Positions 41,679 through 49,403 of a DNA stretch of 64,000 nucleotides are shown here, in pieces (the first letter of the stretch is position 1; every line of letters begins with the position of its first letter). A program made the translations under genes and the position numbers. The notes beneath the pieces are model-generated. The model ran no database searches. It was not told the DNA's origin and saw only the letters and a list, made by a program, of their open reading frames with translations. This stretch comes from Geofilum rubicundum JCM 15548 (lineage in GTDB: Bacteria; Bacteroidota; Bacteroidia; Bacteroidales; Marinilabiliaceae), in the NCBI RefSeq assembly GCF_000974365.1, contig NZ_BAZW01000019.1:1-64000 (forward strand). Direction: 5' to 3'.

Positions 41679-43073
41679 TTAAAATTCAAAATACCTCATG
41701 GGGTTGTGGTAGCAGATATCTTCCACAACGGTTTTGAGCAGTTCCTGATCATTGGGAATTAAGCCTTTGTCGACTTCAGTGCCCAAATAGTTGCAAAGAA
41801 TGCGACGGAAGTACTCATGTCTGGGGTAGGAAAGGAAACTTCTTGAATCCGTCACCATACCCACAAAGCGGGCAGTCAATCCCAGCACGGATAAATCCCG
41901 GAGGTGTTTTTCCATGCCTACTTTCTGATCCAGAAACCACCAGCCGGCACCATATTGAATTTTCCCCGGTGTTTTACCATCCTGAAAGTTGCCCAGCATG
42001 GTGACAAACATTTCATTGTCGGATGGATTCAGGTTGTATAATATGGTCTTGGCCAGTTTGTCCTCAGTGTCCAGTAAATCCAAAAATCGTGATATCTTGT
42101 TCGCATCCTGAGGGTTTCCGATGGAGTCGAAGCCCACATCAGCACCCAGACTGTTGAACATGCGGGTGTTGTTGTTACGCATGGCACCCAGATGGAATTG
42201 TTGTACCCAGCCACGTTTGTGGTTCATTTTACACAATTCGTACATGACATAGGTGCGGTACCCTTCTGTTTCTTCGGGGTTAAGCGCTTCACCGGCCATC
42301 AGTTTTTTAAAGGAAGCATCTGCTCCGGTTTGAAAATCTGCGGTATAATAAAGCCGGTCCAGTCCGTGATCAGAAGCGCGGCAGCCCATTTTGTCGAAGT
42401 AGTCATGGCGCTCATCCAGAACCGTGATCATGTCCTCCAATGAATCAATCGACTTACCTGAGGCCGCTTCCAGTCTCTCAATATAAGCGATGAAAGCTGT
42501 GGTGTTTTCTGTTTTTAAAACATTATCCGGCCGGAAAGTCGGACGCACCTTAACGGTGAAATCTTTAAGGGCTTTGTGGTGTTCCAGCGAGTCGGCCGGA
42601 TCATCGGTGGTGCCGACCACCTTCACATTCATTTTCTGAAGCAGGTTTCTGGTGCTGAATTCATCCTGCTGCAGCATTTCAGTGGCCTGATCATATATGC
42701 GACCAGCATTGGAAGCAGAGAGTAAATCGTAAATTTCAAAGTGGCGTGCCAGTTCGAGATGTGTCCAGTGATGCAAGGGATTGCCTATGGTGGAAGGAAC
42801 CGTCTCGGCCCACTTCTGAAATTTTTCACGAAATGATTTATTGCCGGTGCAATACGTCTCATCTACTCCATTGGTGCGCATCGCGCGCCATTTGTAGTGG
42901 TCGCCTTCCAGCCAGATTTTTCCCAGATTTTCGAACTGGTGGTTTTCGGCAATTAATTGGGGTGAAAGGTGGCAGTGAAAATCTACAATGGGCAGTTTTT
43001 CTGCAAAATCGTGATACAGCTTTTGTGCTGTTTTGCCTTCTAGAGCGAAGTCTTCATGAATAAATTTTCCCAT
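41679..43073 (-). CDS. uxaC: Glucuronate/galacturonate isomerase UxaC
   Basis: Amidohydrolase-fold uronate isomerase of 464 aa converting D-galacturonate to D-tagaturonate and D-glucuronate to D-fructuronate. Start MGKFIHEDFALEGKTAQKLY; the metal motif IVDFHCHLSP; GTTDDPADSL; GWVQQFHLGAMRNNNTRMF; and YHNPMRYFEF at the end are family hallmarks. It is the first gene of the minus-strand operon, with a candidate promoter and a palindrome in its leader, and faces a LacI gene across a 291-base gap. Frame intact. Confidence 0.96.
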   Translation of the reverse strand: MGKFIHEDFALEGKTAQKLYHDFAEKLPIVDFHCHLSPQLIAENHQFENLGKIWLEGDHYKWRAMRTNGVDETYCTGNKSFREKFQKWAETVPSTIGNPLHHWTHLELARHFEIYDLLSASNAGRIYDQATEMLQQDEFSTRNLLQKMNVKVVGTTDDPADSLEHHKALKDFTVKVRPTFRPDNVLKTENTTAFIAYIERLEAASGKSIDSLEDMITVLDERHDYFDKMGCRASDHGLDRLYYTADFQTGADASFKKLMAGEALNPEETEGYRTYVMYELCKMNHKRGWVQQFHLGAMRNNNTRMFNSLGADVGFDSIGNPQDANKISRFLDLLDTEDKLAKTILYNLNPSDNEMFVTMLGNFQDGKTPGKIQYGAGWWFLDQKVGMEKHLRDLSVLGLTARFVGMVTDSRSFLSYPRHEYFRRILCNYLGTEVDKGLIPNDQELLKTVVEDICYHNPMRYFEF

Positions 43074-43085
43074 AATTGTTTATTG

Positions 43086-43095
43086 TCGTTAACGA
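43086..43095. promoter_or_regulatory. Candidate operator palindrome in the uxaC leader
   Basis: TCGTTAACGA is a perfect 10-base palindrome, 12 bases before the uxaC start codon and downstream of the candidate -7 element. LacI-family operators are short palindromes of this kind. Either LacI gene in the window could bind here. Based on symmetry and position only. Confidence 0.3.
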
Positions 43096-43126
43096 ACACG
43101 AAGATACGGTGACTTGTAAATTTTTC

Positions 43127-43134
43127 CAAATTTA
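43127..43134 (-). promoter_or_regulatory. Candidate -7 element for the uxaC operon
   Basis: On the minus strand TAAATTTG matches TAnnTTTG, 53 bases before the uxaC ATG. No well-spaced -33 TTG was found. Confidence 0.4.
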
Positions 43135-43309
43135 TTTGAATTATTCATAGGTGTTATTTTACCCAAATAAGGTGTGTTTTTTGTTAATCATCAGTCAATC
43201 AACATAAAATGATGATCTTTCTGAAGCAGATCTTCTCGCGGGATTTTCTTCAAAAGAATGCCTGGTTCAGAATATCTTATTGTCGAGGAAGAAAATTATT
43301 GTTCGTAAA

Positions 43310-43341
43310 TTGTGTTTTTTGTGCAATCGTTTGTATTTTTG
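43310..43341 (+). promoter_or_regulatory. Candidate promoter for the LacI/kdu operon
   Basis: TTG at 43310-43312 and TATTTTTG at 43334-43341 (matching TAnnTTTG) are 21 bases apart, close to Bacteroidetes spacing. The -7 element ends 23 bases before the regulator ATG at 43365. Confidence 0.45.
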
Positions 43342-43364
43342 TATTTGTAAATAAAAAAAGCGGG

Positions 43365-44390
43365 ATGAAGCGTACCACCATAATAGACATTGCCCGATCA
43401 CTCGGAATAACGCCATCCACTGTTTCCAGAGCATTGGCAGGAAATCTTCGGGTGAGTGAATCCACCCGGAAGCGGGTGCAGGAAAAGGCATTGGAAATGG
43501 GTTACCAGCCCAATATTGTGGCATCTTCATTGCGGCGTGGCAAAAGTGACACCATAGGAATGTTGGTCCCGCGTATCAATCGTCATTTTTTTAGCCATGT
43601 CATCAGTGCTGTTGAGGAGATTTTAAACCCGGCAGGTTACAATTTGCTGATATGCCAGAGTCATGAAAAATCCGAACTGGAAAACCAGGCCCTTCAGGTC
43701 TTGTTAAAAAACAGGGTAGCCGGAATCATCATGTCCCATGCCATGGAGACCGTTGATTTTGAAATGGCCCGCAAGGCTACAGAAGAACGCGTTCCTGTGG
43801 TGCAGTTTGACCGGGTTAATAAGGAAGTGCCTGGTCCGCGGATTGTGAATGATAATTTTTCAGGCGCCTACATGGCTGTCAAGCATTTAATAAGGGGCGG
43901 TTATTCCCGGATAGCCCACCTGACCGGGTCTTTGGGAGTGAATGTTTACAGTGAGCGGCACAGAGGATATAGGTATGCCATGGAAGAGGCTTCTTTGGAT
44001 TTTGACGAATTGGTTTTTGAGGGCGCCATTACCCGGGAAACCGGTTATGAAAAAGCCTTGCAATTAGTGAAACAACATCGGGTAGATGCTTTTTTTTGTG
44101 CCGGCGACTTTGCTTCAGTAGGAACGATTCAAGCCATCCATGATTGTGGTTTGAGGGTGCCGGAGGATATGGGCGTGGTTGGTTTTGCCAATGAGCCTTT
44201 TGCCGGCTTTATAACGCCGCAGTTAACAACTGTTGAGCAAAATGCTTATGACATGGGGCACCGGGCGGCCAATGCACTGATAAGAGTCATCGGTGGTCAG
44301 ATCATGACCGGGATGGATCAGGAAGAGGTGGTGCCCGTCAGATTGCTTGTCAGAGAGTCGTCTATGCGGGCCACGGTGAACAATAAGTAA
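43365..44390 (+). CDS. LacI-family transcriptional regulator of the kdu operon
   Basis: 341 aa from ATG 43365 (MKRTTIIDIARSLGITPST); a longer frame upstream to 43209 has no homology-like content and overlaps the promoter. The helix-turn-helix IIDIARSLGITPSTVSRAL is classical LacI/GalR, with hinge YQPNIVASSLRRGKS. The effector domain has IGMLVPRINRHFFSHVIS, LICQSHEKSELENQAL, VNDNFSGAYMAVKHLI and VVGFANEPFAGFITPQLTTV, close to KdgR-type regulators. It faces uxaC divergently and is 9 bases from the BNR_4 gene, so it probably controls both directions. Confidence 0.9.
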   Translation: MKRTTIIDIARSLGITPSTVSRALAGNLRVSESTRKRVQEKALEMGYQPNIVASSLRRGKSDTIGMLVPRINRHFFSHVISAVEEILNPAGYNLLICQSHEKSELENQALQVLLKNRVAGIIMSHAMETVDFEMARKATEERVPVVQFDRVNKEVPGPRIVNDNFSGAYMAVKHLIRGGYSRIAHLTGSLGVNVYSERHRGYRYAMEEASLDFDELVFEGAITRETGYEKALQLVKQHRVDAFFCAGDFASVGTIQAIHDCGLRVPEDMGVVGFANEPFAGFITPQLTTVEQNAYDMGHRAANALIRVIGGQIMTGMDQEEVVPVRLLVRESSMRATVNNK

Positions 44391-44399
44391 GGTCATATT

Positions 44400-45752
44400 A
44401 TGGATAAATCATTAATGTATATGAAGACTGGTTTTGGATGGATGCTGCTGATGGTTACTTTGATGGTAACATCATGTAACAGCAGACCAATGATTTCGGA
44501 GGTGGGACCCGGCTGGTCCAAAACCTCGGTGAATGCGACTATTTTCAGGAAAAACTCACTGGTGTCGGATGCGACACATCAGTATATCTCCTATTACGAT
44601 AGTACCGGCCAAATGGTTTTGGGTAAGCGGACCCTTAACAGTGATGAATGGGAGTTACAAGTGACACCCTACAAAGGGAATGTATGGGATGCCCACAATG
44701 TTATAAGTATTATGGTGGATGGCAATGGTTATTTACACGTGTCCTGGGACCATCACGGCGGGCCATTGAATTACGCCCGTTCAGTAGCACCGGGTAGTCT
44801 GGAATTGGGCCCTAAATTAAATATGGTGGATGGTTTTGAAGATGACGGAGTGACCTATCCCGAGTTTTACACCCTGCCGGATGGAGATCTGTTATTTGTC
44901 TACCGCTACGGAGCCTCAGGAGCCGGAAATATTGTTCTGAACCGTTACGACCTCGAAAATCAAACCTGGAGTCGGGTGCATGACAACCTGGTGAGTGGTG
45001 AAGGTAAGCGGAATGCTTATTGGCAAATGTCGGTAGATAATGCCGGTGGCATACATCTTTCGTGGGTATGGCGCGACACCTGGGATGTTTCTACCAATCA
45101 CAATCTGTGCTATGCCTACTCGCCCGATGGCGGCGTATCCTGGGAGACCTCGGAAGGTGAAGCACTGGAAGTACCGGTAACTTACGAGCGTTCTGAAGTC
45201 ATTTGGGAGATACCACAAAAGAGCAGCCTGATTAATCAAACCTCCATTACTACAGACGGAGCGGGTAATCCGGCCATTGCCACTTACTGGACGGCTCAGG
45301 GTGATTCTGTGCCGCAGTATTTTGTGGTCTACCATCAAAATGGATCTTGGCAACGAAGTCAGGCTTCTGAGCGCCAAACGCCCTTTTATCTCGGCGGAGG
45401 TGGAACCCGACGTATTCCCATGAGCAGGCCTCAATTGTTGGCAGAGGAAACCTCTACTGGTACACGATTTTATTTGGTTTACCGGGATGAAGAGGCGGAC
45501 AATCGCATTGTATTGGCTTCCGCTGCCACCGGGGCTGTGATGAGTTGGACCACAAGGGTGGTTGAGGATTTGGAAGTCGGGCAATGGGAACCCTCCTTTG
45601 ATACGGAATTGTGGCGGAACAGCGGTGAACTCAGTCTGTTTGTCCAGAAGGTAGGCCAGGGCGACGGCGGAGAAAAGGCCGAGGAGATGGCACCTCAGCC
45701 GGTGAAAGTTTTTCAACTTGCCAAAAGAGATTTAAAGCGTTATTTTAAGTAA
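44400..45752 (+). CDS. BNR_4-type beta-propeller lipoprotein, putative glycan lyase or hydrolase
   Basis: 450 aa with lipobox LMVTSC (Cys26). The body is a seven-bladed-type propeller of the BNR_4 group: HLHVSWDHHGG-like stretch YLHVSWDHHGGPLNYARS, GVTYPEFYTLPDGDLLFVYR, GNAYWQM-type blade KRNAYWQMSVDNAGGIHLSW, and RPQLLAEETSTGTRFYLVYR. This fold is shared by ulvan lyases PL24/PL25, PL42 and GH145 alpha-rhamnosidases; the paired His in WDHHGG and the Tyr/Arg blades recall their active sites. The family member cannot be assigned from sequence alone. Its place in the kdu operon suggests it cuts a uronate-containing side chain, perhaps rhamnose-glucuronate. Frame intact. Confidence 0.75.
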   Translation: MDKSLMYMKTGFGWMLLMVTLMVTSCNSRPMISEVGPGWSKTSVNATIFRKNSLVSDATHQYISYYDSTGQMVLGKRTLNSDEWELQVTPYKGNVWDAHNVISIMVDGNGYLHVSWDHHGGPLNYARSVAPGSLELGPKLNMVDGFEDDGVTYPEFYTLPDGDLLFVYRYGASGAGNIVLNRYDLENQTWSRVHDNLVSGEGKRNAYWQMSVDNAGGIHLSWVWRDTWDVSTNHNLCYAYSPDGGVSWETSEGEALEVPVTYERSEVIWEIPQKSSLINQTSITTDGAGNPAIATYWTAQGDSVPQYFVVYHQNGSWQRSQASERQTPFYLGGGGTRRIPMSRPQLLAEETSTGTRFYLVYRDEEADNRIVLASAATGAVMSWTTRVVEDLEVGQWEPSFDTELWRNSGELSLFVQKVGQGDGGEKAEEMAPQPVKVFQLAKRDLKRYFK

Positions 45753-45782
45753 TTGAATTTTAAACCATTAAAAATTAGAATT

Positions 45783-46621
45783 ATGATGGATTGGGAATTA
45801 AGGTATGCGGCCCATCCGGCCGATGCCAAAAGTTATGATACAGATAGACTTCGCAATGATTTTTTAGTGGAGGATCTATTCAGAAAAGGAAAAGTGAAAA
45901 TGGTGTACTCCATGTACGACCGTTTAATTGTTGGTGGAGCCATGCCTGGCAAGGAGGGTTCTGCCATTGAGCCCTTTGAGGAATTGAAGGCCGAATTTTT
46001 CCTTCAACGCAGGGAAATGGGCATCATTAATGTGGGCGGACCAGCCTCATTAAAGCGGATGGAGAGGAATATAAACTGGGCTACAAAGAGGCCCTTTATT
46101 TGGGTAGTGGAAATACGGACGTGGTGCTTTTCTCTGAAGATGAAGCCAAGCCGGCCAAACTTTATATTAATTCGGCCCCGGCCCATAAAAAGTTCCCCAA
46201 TAAAAAAGTGACCCTGGCCGATGCGGAAGTGGCTGTCCTGGGAAGTCTTGAAACAGCTAACCACCGCCAGATCAATAAGCTTTTGGTGAACAGTGTGGTG
46301 GAAACCTGTCAGTTGCAAATGGGAATGACGGAATTGAAGCCAGGCAGCGTCTGGAATACCATGCCCCCTCATACCCACAACCGCAGAATGGAAGCTTATT
46401 TCTATTTTGAAGTACCCGATGAGCAGGTGATTTGTCACTTTATGGGACAGCCTGAGGAAACACGGCATATTTGGATGAAGAATGATCAGGCGGTTATTTC
46501 TCCTTCCTGGAGTATTCATAGTGCTGCTGGTACAGCCAATTACACCTTTATTTGGGGTATGGCAGGCGAAAACCTGGATTATGGCGACATGGATGGCCGT
46601 AAACCATCTGAATTGAGATAA
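45783..46621 (+). CDS. kduI: 5-keto 4-deoxyuronate isomerase KduI (one frame break)
   Basis: Converts 5-keto-4-deoxyuronate (from unsaturated galacturonate) to 2,5-diketo-3-deoxygluconate. About 279 aa, matching the E. coli length. ATG 45783 gives [20 protein letters not shown]. One missing base near 46047-46049 breaks the frame; repair gives [20 protein letters not shown], then [17 protein letters not shown]. The zinc motif [15 protein letters not shown] (His, His, Glu) and [11 protein letters not shown] with the third His are intact. It is followed 2 bases later by a cupin gene and then kduD. Confidence 0.92.
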
Positions 46622-46623
46622 CT

Positions 46624-46980
46624 ATGCTGGCAGATTATTTTCAGAAATATGAAGATGCCGCTGTTACTAAAGTAGCTGAGGGGATTGAGCGGCGTATCAT
46701 TCATACAGATCATCTGATGTTGGTGGTGGTCGATTTTTACGACGGTCCCACCACGTCTGCCGATCCCTTTCATCAACATGTGCATGAGCAGGTTTCGTTC
46801 ATGGCTGAGGGGGAAGTGCTTTTATGGGCGGGCGATGAAGAACCTGTCCATCTGAAAGCCGGTGATATGTTTGCGATGAAGTCGGATGTGCCACACACCA
46901 TACAGCGTTTAACCAAGCATGTAAGAATTATTGATTGTTTTACACCTTTACGTGAAGAATTTATTATAATAGACCGTTAG
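46624..46980 (+). CDS. Small cupin-domain protein
   Basis: 118 aa single-domain cupin with the metal motif FHQHVHEQVSFMAEGEVLL (His, His, Glu) and the second cupin motif MFAMKSDVPHTIQRL. It lies 2 bases after kduI and before kduD, so it probably serves the same pathway, perhaps as a sugar-acid isomerase, mutarotase-like helper or sensor. Its substrate is not known. The last codons ATA ATA GAC CGT TAG are part of the repeat at 46968, so the end of the protein was written by an inserted element. Confidence 0.75.
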   Translation: MLADYFQKYEDAAVTKVAEGIERRIIHTDHLMLVVVDFYDGPTTSADPFHQHVHEQVSFMAEGEVLLWAGDEEPVHLKAGDMFAMKSDVPHTIQRLTKHVRIIDCFTPLREEFIIIDR

Positions 46981-47117
46981 GTCAATAGATTATTAGGAGG
47001 ATAGGTAAAATTAAATCCGTGATATTCAGCAAGTTATGTCTCTGTAATCAATAAGTGCAAGTCATTTAAAATCAGTGATTTGCAAAACAATAATGAACAA
47101 TTATATTAACGACTAAA
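46968..47117. repeat. MITE-like repeat, copy C (diverged)
   Basis: Left end AATAGACCGTTAG (46968-46980) matches the terminal repeat of copies A, B and D and supplies the stop codon of the cupin gene. The interior GATAGGTAAAATTAAATCCGTGATATTCAGCAAGTTA resembles copy D. The right end is uncertain: TTAACGACTAAAT near 47106-47118 is a weak inverted match. Confidence 0.45.
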
Positions 47118-47127
47118 TATTATAAAA

Positions 47128-47925
47128 ATGATAAACGAATTATTTGACCTGAAAGGGAAAGTAGCCCTTATTACCGGTGGAACACACGGTATTGGTATGG
47201 CCATTGGAAAAGTTCTGGGACAAGCCGGAGCTAAAGTTTGTGTCAACGACCTTTCCAAGGAGCGTCTGGAAACTTGTAAAGCAGAATATGCGAAAGACGG
47301 CATAGATGTTTATACGCTTGTTTTTGATGTGACCAAGGAAGAGGAGGTTGATAAGGGGATTTCTCAAATTGAGAAGGAAGTGGGATCTGTCGACATTTTG
47401 GTGAATAACGCTGGAATTATTAAGCGTATTCCAATTTTGGACATGCCCATGGATACTTTCCGTCAAGTGATTGATGTGGACCTGGTAGCCCCATTGATTG
47501 TTGCCAAACGTGTGGCTCCCAAAATGATTGAAAAGCGCTCAGGAAAAATTATTAATATGTGCTCCATGATGAGTGTGTATGGACGTAACTCTGTTTCTGC
47601 CTATGCTGCTGCTAAAGGTGGTCTTAAGTTGCTGACATCCAACATGACTTGTGAGTGGGCCAAGTACAATTTGCAGATCAATGGTATCGGACCCGGTTAC
47701 ATTGCTACCTCGCAGACAGCCGAAATCCGTGAAGGTAACCATCCTTTCAATGATTTGGTGATGACGCGCACACCTGCCGGTCGTTGGGGAGAGCCTGAAG
47801 ATGTTGGTAACGCTGCCTTGTTTTTGGCCTCTAAAGCCAGTGATTTTGTGAATGGACACGTATTGTACGTGGATGGTGGTATTTTGGCCAACTTCGGCTA
47901 TGTGAAGGGCGAGAATGATTTATAA
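47128..47925 (+). CDS. kduD: SDR oxidoreductase KduD / gluconate 5-dehydrogenase type
   Basis: 265 aa. LITGGTHGIGMAIGKVLGQA for NAD(P), ILVNNAGIIKR, catalytic Ser in NMCSMMSVYG and YAAAKGG with Tyr and Lys. The end GHVLYVDGGILANFGYVKG is typical of the gluconate 5-dehydrogenase/KduD subgroup. In this position it most likely reduces 2,5-diketo-3-deoxygluconate to KDG after KduI; gluconate 5-dehydrogenase activity is the alternative annotation. Frame intact. Confidence 0.88.
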   Translation: MINELFDLKGKVALITGGTHGIGMAIGKVLGQAGAKVCVNDLSKERLETCKAEYAKDGIDVYTLVFDVTKEEEVDKGISQIEKEVGSVDILVNNAGIIKRIPILDMPMDTFRQVIDVDLVAPLIVAKRVAPKMIEKRSGKIINMCSMMSVYGRNSVSAYAAAKGGLKLLTSNMTCEWAKYNLQINGIGPGYIATSQTAEIREGNHPFNDLVMTRTPAGRWGEPEDVGNAALFLASKASDFVNGHVLYVDGGILANFGYVKGENDL

Positions 47926-47938
47926 TTCCAACACTTCT

Positions 47939-48002
47939 AACAATAGATCGTTAGGTTGAGAGGTAAAATTATACTCATGATATTCAGTAACGAACTATTA
48001 TT
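47939..48002. repeat. MITE-like repeat, copy D (64 bp, terminal inverted repeats)
   Basis: AACAATAGATCGTTA (47939-47953) and, on the minus strand from 48002, AATAATAGTTCGTTA form terminal inverted repeats with two mismatches in 15. The middle, TAGGTTGAGAGGTAAAATTA, is a shortened version of the longer copies. It fills the gap between kduD and the DUF4861 gene. Confidence 0.65.
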
Positions 48003-48016
48003 CTAAAATAACCATT

Positions 48017-49258
48017 ATGAAATCGAAAATTTCAATTTTATTTTTAATGGTGGTAGTTATAGCCACCTCTTGCCTGACGCCTGACGGGCCGCTTCTTGAA
48101 GTTCAGAATCCGCACAACCAGCCGGTGTTGGGCAAGTCCTTTGTGGTGGAACGATCCACCGTAGATTCCCTGCTAAAGGGTGAATGGACGGACAACTCAG
48201 CCATCAAGGTAACAGATCAAAGAGAGCGCTTGCTTATTTCGCAGCTGGACGATGTTGACGGAGATGGCCAGTGGGATGAGTTGGTTTTTCAGGCCAACTT
48301 TAACCAGGATGAATTGCTGCAATTGAGTTTTGAAGTAGTGGATGAATCGACTCTGGGAGAAATGACTCATTTGACCAATGTCCGATTTGCCCGCAAGGAG
48401 TCGCCTGACCAGGAAGTAAGCGATGAGGCCCGTTTAAAGTCAACGGACAGTCCCACCATTTCGGCCATATATCAAATGGAAGGACCGGCCTGGGAAAACG
48501 ATGTGGTTGGCTTTCGTAACTATTATGACGCCCGTAATGGCATGGATATCTTTGGAAAGCGCACCAGTGAAATGGTTTTGGATAAGGCGGGTATCAATGA
48601 TCAGAATTACCATGAACTCGATGAATGGGGCATGGATATTTTGAAAGTGGGTAATTCCTTAGGTGCCGGTGCCATTGCCATTGGGATTGGTGACGAGATT
48701 TACCGGGTGGGGCCAGCTGAAGCGGCTGGTTTTCATTTGATCAGTGAGGGGCCCGTTCGTTCGGTTTTTGACCTGACCTTTAATGGCGTGCCTGCCGGCG
48801 ATCGGACCTATGATGTGGTTCACCGGATTTCCATATATGCCGGTGATCATTTTTACCGCAGTCAGGTATGGGTAGAGGACTTGCAGGGGGATGAGATGCT
48901 TTATACCGGAATTGTTGACATGCATGAACTACCTGTCTTTGAAGAGACCTATGAAGGGGTTAAGATTTTTGGTACCTATGGTAATCAGGGTTTTAATGAG
49001 GAGATTCTTGGACTTGGCGTTCTTATCCCGGACGATCAGTTTCTGCATTATAAAGCGGCCCCTGAAAGTGGTGAGGGCGTCATTGAAACGCATTTAACGG
49101 CCTTGCAGTTAACCGAAAATGCGCCTTCAGAGTATGCTTTTGCAGCAGGTTGGGAATTACAGGATGCAGGTTTTACCAATGATTTCTATTTTAAAGAAGT
49201 ATTAAAGAAATCTGCTATTAAGTTGAATAACGAAAACTGGTCCATGACCATTCTCTGA
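48017..49258 (+). CDS. DUF4861 family lipoprotein
   Basis: 413 aa. A signal with VIATSC lipobox (Cys about 19), then an Asp-rich LDDVDGDGQWDELVFQANF stretch and the DUF4861 body (GWFRNYYD-like VGFRNYYDARNGMDIFGKR, YHELDEWGMDILKVG, SIYAGDHFYRSQVWVED). DUF4861 proteins occur in Bacteroidetes alginate, ulvan and pectin loci. I do not know of a proven reaction and assign none. Its lipid anchor and place at the end of the kdu operon suggest a surface or periplasmic step on uronate oligomers, as binding protein, lyase or hydrolase. A terminator follows. Frame intact. Confidence 0.8.
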   Translation: MKSKISILFLMVVVIATSCLTPDGPLLEVQNPHNQPVLGKSFVVERSTVDSLLKGEWTDNSAIKVTDQRERLLISQLDDVDGDGQWDELVFQANFNQDELLQLSFEVVDESTLGEMTHLTNVRFARKESPDQEVSDEARLKSTDSPTISAIYQMEGPAWENDVVGFRNYYDARNGMDIFGKRTSEMVLDKAGINDQNYHELDEWGMDILKVGNSLGAGAIAIGIGDEIYRVGPAEAAGFHLISEGPVRSVFDLTFNGVPAGDRTYDVVHRISIYAGDHFYRSQVWVEDLQGDEMLYTGIVDMHELPVFEETYEGVKIFGTYGNQGFNEEILGLGVLIPDDQFLHYKAAPESGEGVIETHLTALQLTENAPSEYAFAAGWELQDAGFTNDFYFKEVLKKSAIKLNNENWSMTIL

Positions 49259-49286
49259 TTTTTTTTTATTGTTTAAGTGGTTTTGA

Positions 49287-49330
49287 AACGCCATCGATGA
49301 GTTTTATTAACTGATCGGTGGCGTTTTTTT
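49287..49330 (+). terminator. Terminator of the kdu operon
   Basis: AACGCCATCGAT (49287-49298) pairs with ATCGGTGGCGTT (49314-49325) with one G-T type mismatch, followed by a T-tract to 49330. A clear end to the uronate region. Confidence 0.8.
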
Positions 49331-49403
49331 GTCAGAACTCCTTATTTTTGGATATTGCACGGTCGTTTTGTTTTGTCTTAATTTGTAGGGTAAACTTGAA
49401 AAA

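Noticed and set aside
43209-43364. Long N-terminus for the LacI regulator
   Set aside because: It precedes the helix-turn-helix, contains the candidate promoter, and is Cys/Phe-rich without family match.
44400-45752. Sialidase annotation from BNR repeats
   Set aside because: No Asp-box series typical of sialidases; motifs fit the BNR_4 lyase/GH145-like group better.
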